This document shows positions 7,343 through 10,167 of a stretch of DNA of 10,167 nucleotides, piece by piece. A program made the translations under genes and the position numbers. Location of the stretch: contig JAIXSW010000570.1 in NCBI GenBank assembly GCA_027484495.1, positions 1 to 10,167 of the forward strand, written 5' to 3'. This DNA comes from Gammaproteobacteria bacterium. GTDB taxonomy: Bacteria > Pseudomonadota > Gammaproteobacteria > Enterobacterales > Alteromonadaceae. Position 1 is the stretch's first letter, and every line of letters starts with the position of its first letter. A model generated the notes under the pieces. The model did not search any database and was not told the DNA's origin. It was given only the letters and a program-made list of their open reading frames with translations.

Positions 7343-8182
7343 ATGGAATTATTATTACCCCGTAAACGCCGGCTGGATTTGCGGCAAAGCCGGCTGATGG
7401 CGATCCTCAATGTGACGCCTGACTCTTTCTCTGATGGTGGCTGTTTCACCGGTGAAACCGCTTGTCTGGCGCGAGTGGCTGAACTTATCGCGAACGGCGC
7501 TGACATTATCGATATCGGTGGTGAATCCACCCGACCGGGCGCGGCAGATGTGTGTCTTGACGATGAGCTGCAACGCGTGATCCCGGTGATTGACGCGGTG
7601 CGGCGCCGGTTTCCCGATCTGATTATTTCAGTGGACACCAGCAAAGCTGAAGTAATGCGACAGGCTGTATCGGCAGGAGCGGACATTCTTAATGATGTGC
7701 GCGCACTGCAGGAACCGGGAGCGCTTGAGGTTGCTGTAGCCAGCCAGCTGCCAGTCTGTCTGATGCATATGCAAGGGCAACCGCGCTCGATGCAACATCA
7801 ACCAGACTATCAGCAAGTGGTCGCCGAGGTATTGGGTTGGTTGCTCCATCGCGCACAGCAATGTGAAGTGGCAGGTATTGCGTCCACACAGATTATGCTG
7901 GACCCTGGATTTGGCTTTGGTAAAAGTCTCAGCCATAACTATCAGCTGCTGGCTGCGTTGGCAGAATTTGTTGCGACCGGTTATCCGGTATTGGCGGGAA
8001 TGTCACGTAAGTCGATGATTGGGCAACTACTTAAGCGTGATGTATCAGAACGTTTGGCAGGTAGTATTGCCTGTGCCACAATAGCCGCTATGCAAGGGGC
8101 ACAGATCATTCGTGTCCATGATGTCAAAGAAACGGCAGATGCATTAGCCATTGTTGCCGCGACCAAATCTGGAGTCATTTAA
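7343..8182 (+). CDS. folP: Dihydropteroate synthase
   Basis: Condenses 6-hydroxymethyl-7,8-dihydropterin pyrophosphate with p-aminobenzoate to give 7,8-dihydropteroate in folate synthesis; it is the sulfonamide target. It is a 279-residue TIM barrel (E. coli 282). Visible motifs are MAILNVTPDSFSDGG (19-33), DIGGESTRPGA (57-67), SVDTSKAEV, LNDVRAL (N117), LMHMQGQPRSMQ, LDPGFGFGK (D187), GMSRKSMIG (K223) and RVHDV (R257). The pABA-loop residues F29, T63 and P65 have the sensitive-type identity, with no insertion of the kind seen in resistant enzymes, so this looks like the ordinary chromosomal gene. The ATG is preceded by GGAG five bases upstream. A strong hairpin separates it from ftsH; it overlaps glmM by one base (TAATG), suggesting a coupled pair. 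How folP-glmM is transcribed (read-through or a promoter inside ftsH) is not clear. Confidence 0.97.
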   Translation: MELLLPRKRRLDLRQSRLMAILNVTPDSFSDGGCFTGETACLARVAELIANGADIIDIGGESTRPGAADVCLDDELQRVIPVIDAVRRRFPDLIISVDTSKAEVMRQAVSAGADILNDVRALQEPGALEVAVASQLPVCLMHMQGQPRSMQHQPDYQQVVAEVLGWLLHRAQQCEVAGIASTQIMLDPGFGFGKSLSHNYQLLAALAEFVATGYPVLAGMSRKSMIGQLLKRDVSERLAGSIACATIAAMQGAQIIRVHDVKETADALAIVAATKSGVI

Positions 8183-9516
8183 TGAGCAGGAAGTTTTTTG
8201 GAACTGATGGTGTACGTGGCCGTGTCGGCGAGTTTCCAATCACACCGGAATTTGCAATGAAATTGGGCTGGGCCGCCGGGCGCGTCCTGTCGAAGCGCGG
8301 TACCCACAAAGTATTAATTGGTAAAGATACGCGGATCTCCGGTTATTTGCTGGAAACTGCACTGGAAGCCGGTCTGATCTCGGCAGGTATCGATGTTCGA
8401 CTGCTTGGGCCAATGCCAACGCCGGCCGTCTCTTATCTGACCCACACCTTCCGTGCTGAGGCAGGAATCGTGATCAGTGCCTCCCATAATCCGTATTACG
8501 ACAACGGTATAAAATTTTTCTCAGGTGATGGCAGCAAGCTGGCGGATGAGATAGAGCTGGCGATTGAGGCCGAACTGGAACAGCCGATGGTCTGTGAGTC
8601 GTCAGAAAAGCTCGGTAAAGCCCAGCGGATCGAAGATGCTTCCGGACGTTATATCGAATTCTGCAAAAGCCATTTGCCAAACCACATGTCGCTCAGTGGT
8701 TACAAAATCGTACTGGACTGTGCCAATGGTGCGACCTATCACATTGCACCGAACGTGTTTCGCGAACTTGGTGCTGACGTACATACCATTGCTTGTACAC
8801 CAAACGGCCTGAATATTAATGAAAAATGCGGTGCAACTCACACCGATGAGCTGCAAAAGGCGGTGGTGGAACTCGGTGCTGATTTAGGCATCGCGTACGA
8901 CGGCGATGGCGATCGCGTCATGATGGTCGATCATCTGGGTCGGCAGATTGATGGTGATGAAATTATTTATATGATTGCCCGCTCAGCCAAACAACGCGGT
9001 CGTCTGACCGGTGGGGTGGTGGGTACTCTGATGAGTAATATGGGTCTTGAGCTGGCATTGGCTGAACTTGATATCCCCTTTGTGCGCAGTAAAGTCGGTG
9101 ATCGCTACGTGATGGAATTGCTGCAGGAAAAAGGCTGGCGTATCGGCGGGGAAAATTCTGGTCATGTGATAAATCTCGACCATACCGGCACCGGCGATGG
9201 CATTGTTGCATCACTGCAAGTACTCGCATCGATGATGGATACTAATCTGAGTCTGGCTGAATTAAGCCACGGCATGACTAAATTGCCTCAGGTGCTGGTG
9301 AATGTGAAGTTTGAAAAAGGCTCGGCGCCGCTCGACAACATGCATGTGAAAGAAGTGATTGCCAAAGTTGAAGCTGAATTGCATGGTCAGGGCCGGGTTT
9401 TAATCCGCAAATCCGGCACTGAGCCGTTGATTCGTGTAATGGTCGAAGGAAGAGAACAGGACCAGGTACAGGAATATGCCGAGCGGATCGCCGCAGCAGT
9501 GAAGTTAGCAAGCTGA
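8182..9516 (+). CDS. glmM: Phosphoglucosamine mutase
   Basis: Interconverts glucosamine-6-phosphate and glucosamine-1-phosphate, the step before GlmU in making UDP-N-acetylglucosamine for peptidoglycan and lipopolysaccharide. The 444 residues (E. coli 445) show the alpha-D-phosphohexomutase plan: N-terminal KFFGTDGVRG, active-site phosphoserine loop SASHNP (S101), magnesium loop DGDGDR (D240, D242, D244), sugar-binding GGENSGH (E324, S326) and phosphate-binding RKSGTEPLIR (409-418). The short FFGTDGVRG start and GENSG motif distinguish GlmM from the phosphomannomutase and phosphoglucomutase branches. The ATG shares its A with the folP stop and has GGAG seven bases upstream, consistent with translation coupled to folP. 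A long hairpin terminator lies about 85 bases after the stop. Confidence 0.98.
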   Translation: MSRKFFGTDGVRGRVGEFPITPEFAMKLGWAAGRVLSKRGTHKVLIGKDTRISGYLLETALEAGLISAGIDVRLLGPMPTPAVSYLTHTFRAEAGIVISASHNPYYDNGIKFFSGDGSKLADEIELAIEAELEQPMVCESSEKLGKAQRIEDASGRYIEFCKSHLPNHMSLSGYKIVLDCANGATYHIAPNVFRELGADVHTIACTPNGLNINEKCGATHTDELQKAVVELGADLGIAYDGDGDRVMMVDHLGRQIDGDEIIYMIARSAKQRGRLTGGVVGTLMSNMGLELALAELDIPFVRSKVGDRYVMELLQEKGWRIGGENSGHVINLDHTGTGDGIVASLQVLASMMDTNLSLAELSHGMTKLPQVLVNVKFEKGSAPLDNMHVKEVIAKVEAELHGQGRVLIRKSGTEPLIRVMVEGREQDQVQEYAERIAAAVKLAS

Positions 9517-9599
9517 TCACTGAGTTTGAAATCGTAAATTTCCTGCGGTGAAATTGGCAGGTCCGCTGCAGGAATTGCAGGATCGGGTGTGACAGAACA

Positions 9600-9648
9600 A
9601 AAGCCGGAAAAATACCTGTAAACAGGTTTTTTTCCGGCTTTGTCTTGT
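9600..9648 (+). terminator. Long hairpin terminator after glmM
   Basis: An outer 13-bp stem AAAGCCGGAAAAA (9600-9612) / TTTTTCCGGCTTT (9629-9641) encloses an inner 5-bp stem ACCTG / CAGGT with a TAAA loop; a single T-T mismatch (9613/9628) separates them. The inner hairpin followed by the run of T at 9627-9633 is itself a usable intrinsic terminator. Because the structure is nearly palindromic with T runs on both strands, it could also stop transcription from the other side. Confidence 0.85.
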
Positions 9649-9673
9649 CTGCAGCGGCGAGGTTCGTTAAGAT
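9645..9673 (+). promoter_or_regulatory. Candidate sigma-70 promoter for tpiA
   Basis: TTGTCT (9645-9650) and TAAGAT (9668-9673) are 17 bases apart; each matches four of six consensus bases. The pair sits between the glmM terminator and tpiA, giving a leader of about 20 bases. Confidence 0.5.
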
Positions 9674-9700
9674 CGCGCCGGCTTAAACAGGGGAGTCCGC

Positions 9701-10167
9701 ATGACATTTCGCCGTCCGCTTATCGCTGCAAACTGGAAAATGAATGGGAACCGTGAGTTGGTGCAGGCCACTGCAACGATGTTGCAAAGCATCGATTGCC
9801 CGCATGAAATTCTGATCTGTCCTCCTGTAATCTTTCTGCCTGACTTTCCAAAATCAACTAATTATTGCCTCGGTGCTCAAAATACCAGCAGTGAGAAGGC
9901 GGGTGCCTTCACAGGTGAAATCAGTGCTGATATGATTCGCGCCGTTGGAGCCGATTACGTTATTCTCGGTCACAGCGAGCGCCGAAGTTTATTCGGTGAA
10001 ACTGATGCAACAGTCTTGCAGAAAGCTCAGCAGGCAATTGCAGCAGGAGTTACGCCAATTATTTGTTTTGGCGAGACTTTATCCGAAAGGCAGCAAGAAA
10101 AAACCATGTGGGTTCTTGCACAGCATTTGGATGCAGTGTATGCTGCGCACCCTGATTTGTTGGCCCA
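9701..10167 (+). CDS. tpiA: Triosephosphate isomerase, 5' part (runs off the window)
   Basis: Interconverts dihydroxyacetone phosphate and glyceraldehyde-3-phosphate in glycolysis. Only the first 155 codons are inside the window. The start MTFRRPLIAANWKMNG carries the substrate-binding N11 and K13; AGAFTGEISADMI and the electrophile-histidine motif ILGHSERRS (H91) follow, then PIICFGETLSERQ. The catalytic glutamate, the flexible phosphate loop and the C-terminal half lie beyond base 10167, so completeness cannot be judged. The distance from start to the histidine is a little shorter than in E. coli (H91 against about 95), because the region after NWKMNG is compact. The ATG has GGGGAG five bases upstream. 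Its place after glmM suggests that secG may follow, as in several gammaproteobacteria; that gene is not visible. Confidence 0.96.
   Translation, partial: MTFRRPLIAANWKMNGNRELVQATATMLQSIDCPHEILICPPVIFLPDFPKSTNYCLGAQNTSSEKAGAFTGEISADMIRAVGADYVILGHSERRSLFGETDATVLQKAQQAIAAGVTPIICFGETLSERQQEKTMWVLAQHLDAVYAAHPDLLA

Noticed and set aside
7027..7686. A 219-codon minus-strand open frame spanning the ftsH end and folP start
   Set aside because: It runs through the ftsH terminator and two clear genes on the other strand; the translation has no family features.
1..10167. Mobile element, CRISPR array, phage genes, tRNA/rRNA or a novel defence or biosynthetic system
   Set aside because: The window is almost fully occupied by conserved housekeeping genes in a known order. 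I saw no spaced direct repeats, transposase or integrase motifs, or RNA gene signatures.

Overview
The window is a compact housekeeping stretch from a gammaproteobacterium. Every recognised protein aligns closely, from memory, with its Escherichia coli counterpart, and base composition looks balanced (near 50% G+C by eye). The order carB-greA-(small unknown gene)-yhbY-rlmE-ftsH-folP-glmM-tpiA is the widespread gammaproteobacterial neighbourhood. Having carB joined directly to greA, and tpiA after glmM, differs from E. coli and fits lineages such as Aeromonadales, Shewanella or pseudomonads. Naming a genus would be a guess; an Aeromonadales-type organism is my best one.

Layout. Bases 16-3710 hold carB and greA on the + strand, joined by an ATGA overlap and closed by a textbook UUCG-loop terminator. 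Then comes a 143-codon + strand gene of unknown function (3861-4292), which faces yhbY on the minus strand. yhbY and rlmE diverge from an 83-bp region. That region carries a strong candidate heat-shock (sigma-32) promoter for rlmE-ftsH, interleaved with a sigma-70-like -10 for yhbY. ftsH begins at a TTG codon and is followed by a terminator. folP and glmM form a tight pair with a 1-nt overlap. After glmM lie a long hairpin terminator, a candidate promoter, and the first 155 codons of tpiA, cut off by the window end.

How the genes work together. CarB supplies carbamoyl phosphate for pyrimidines and arginine. GreA rescues backtracked RNA polymerase. YhbY and RlmE act on the large ribosomal subunit. 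FtsH is the membrane quality-control protease, which in E. coli also degrades sigma-32 and LpxC. FolP makes dihydropteroate, GlmM makes glucosamine-1-phosphate for the envelope, and TpiA is glycolytic.

I found no mobile elements, CRISPR arrays, tRNA or rRNA genes, phage genes or anything resembling a new multi-gene system. No stretch longer than about 190 bases lacks a gene. The items most worth a second look are the small unknown gene and the overlapping divergent promoters at yhbY/rlmE.
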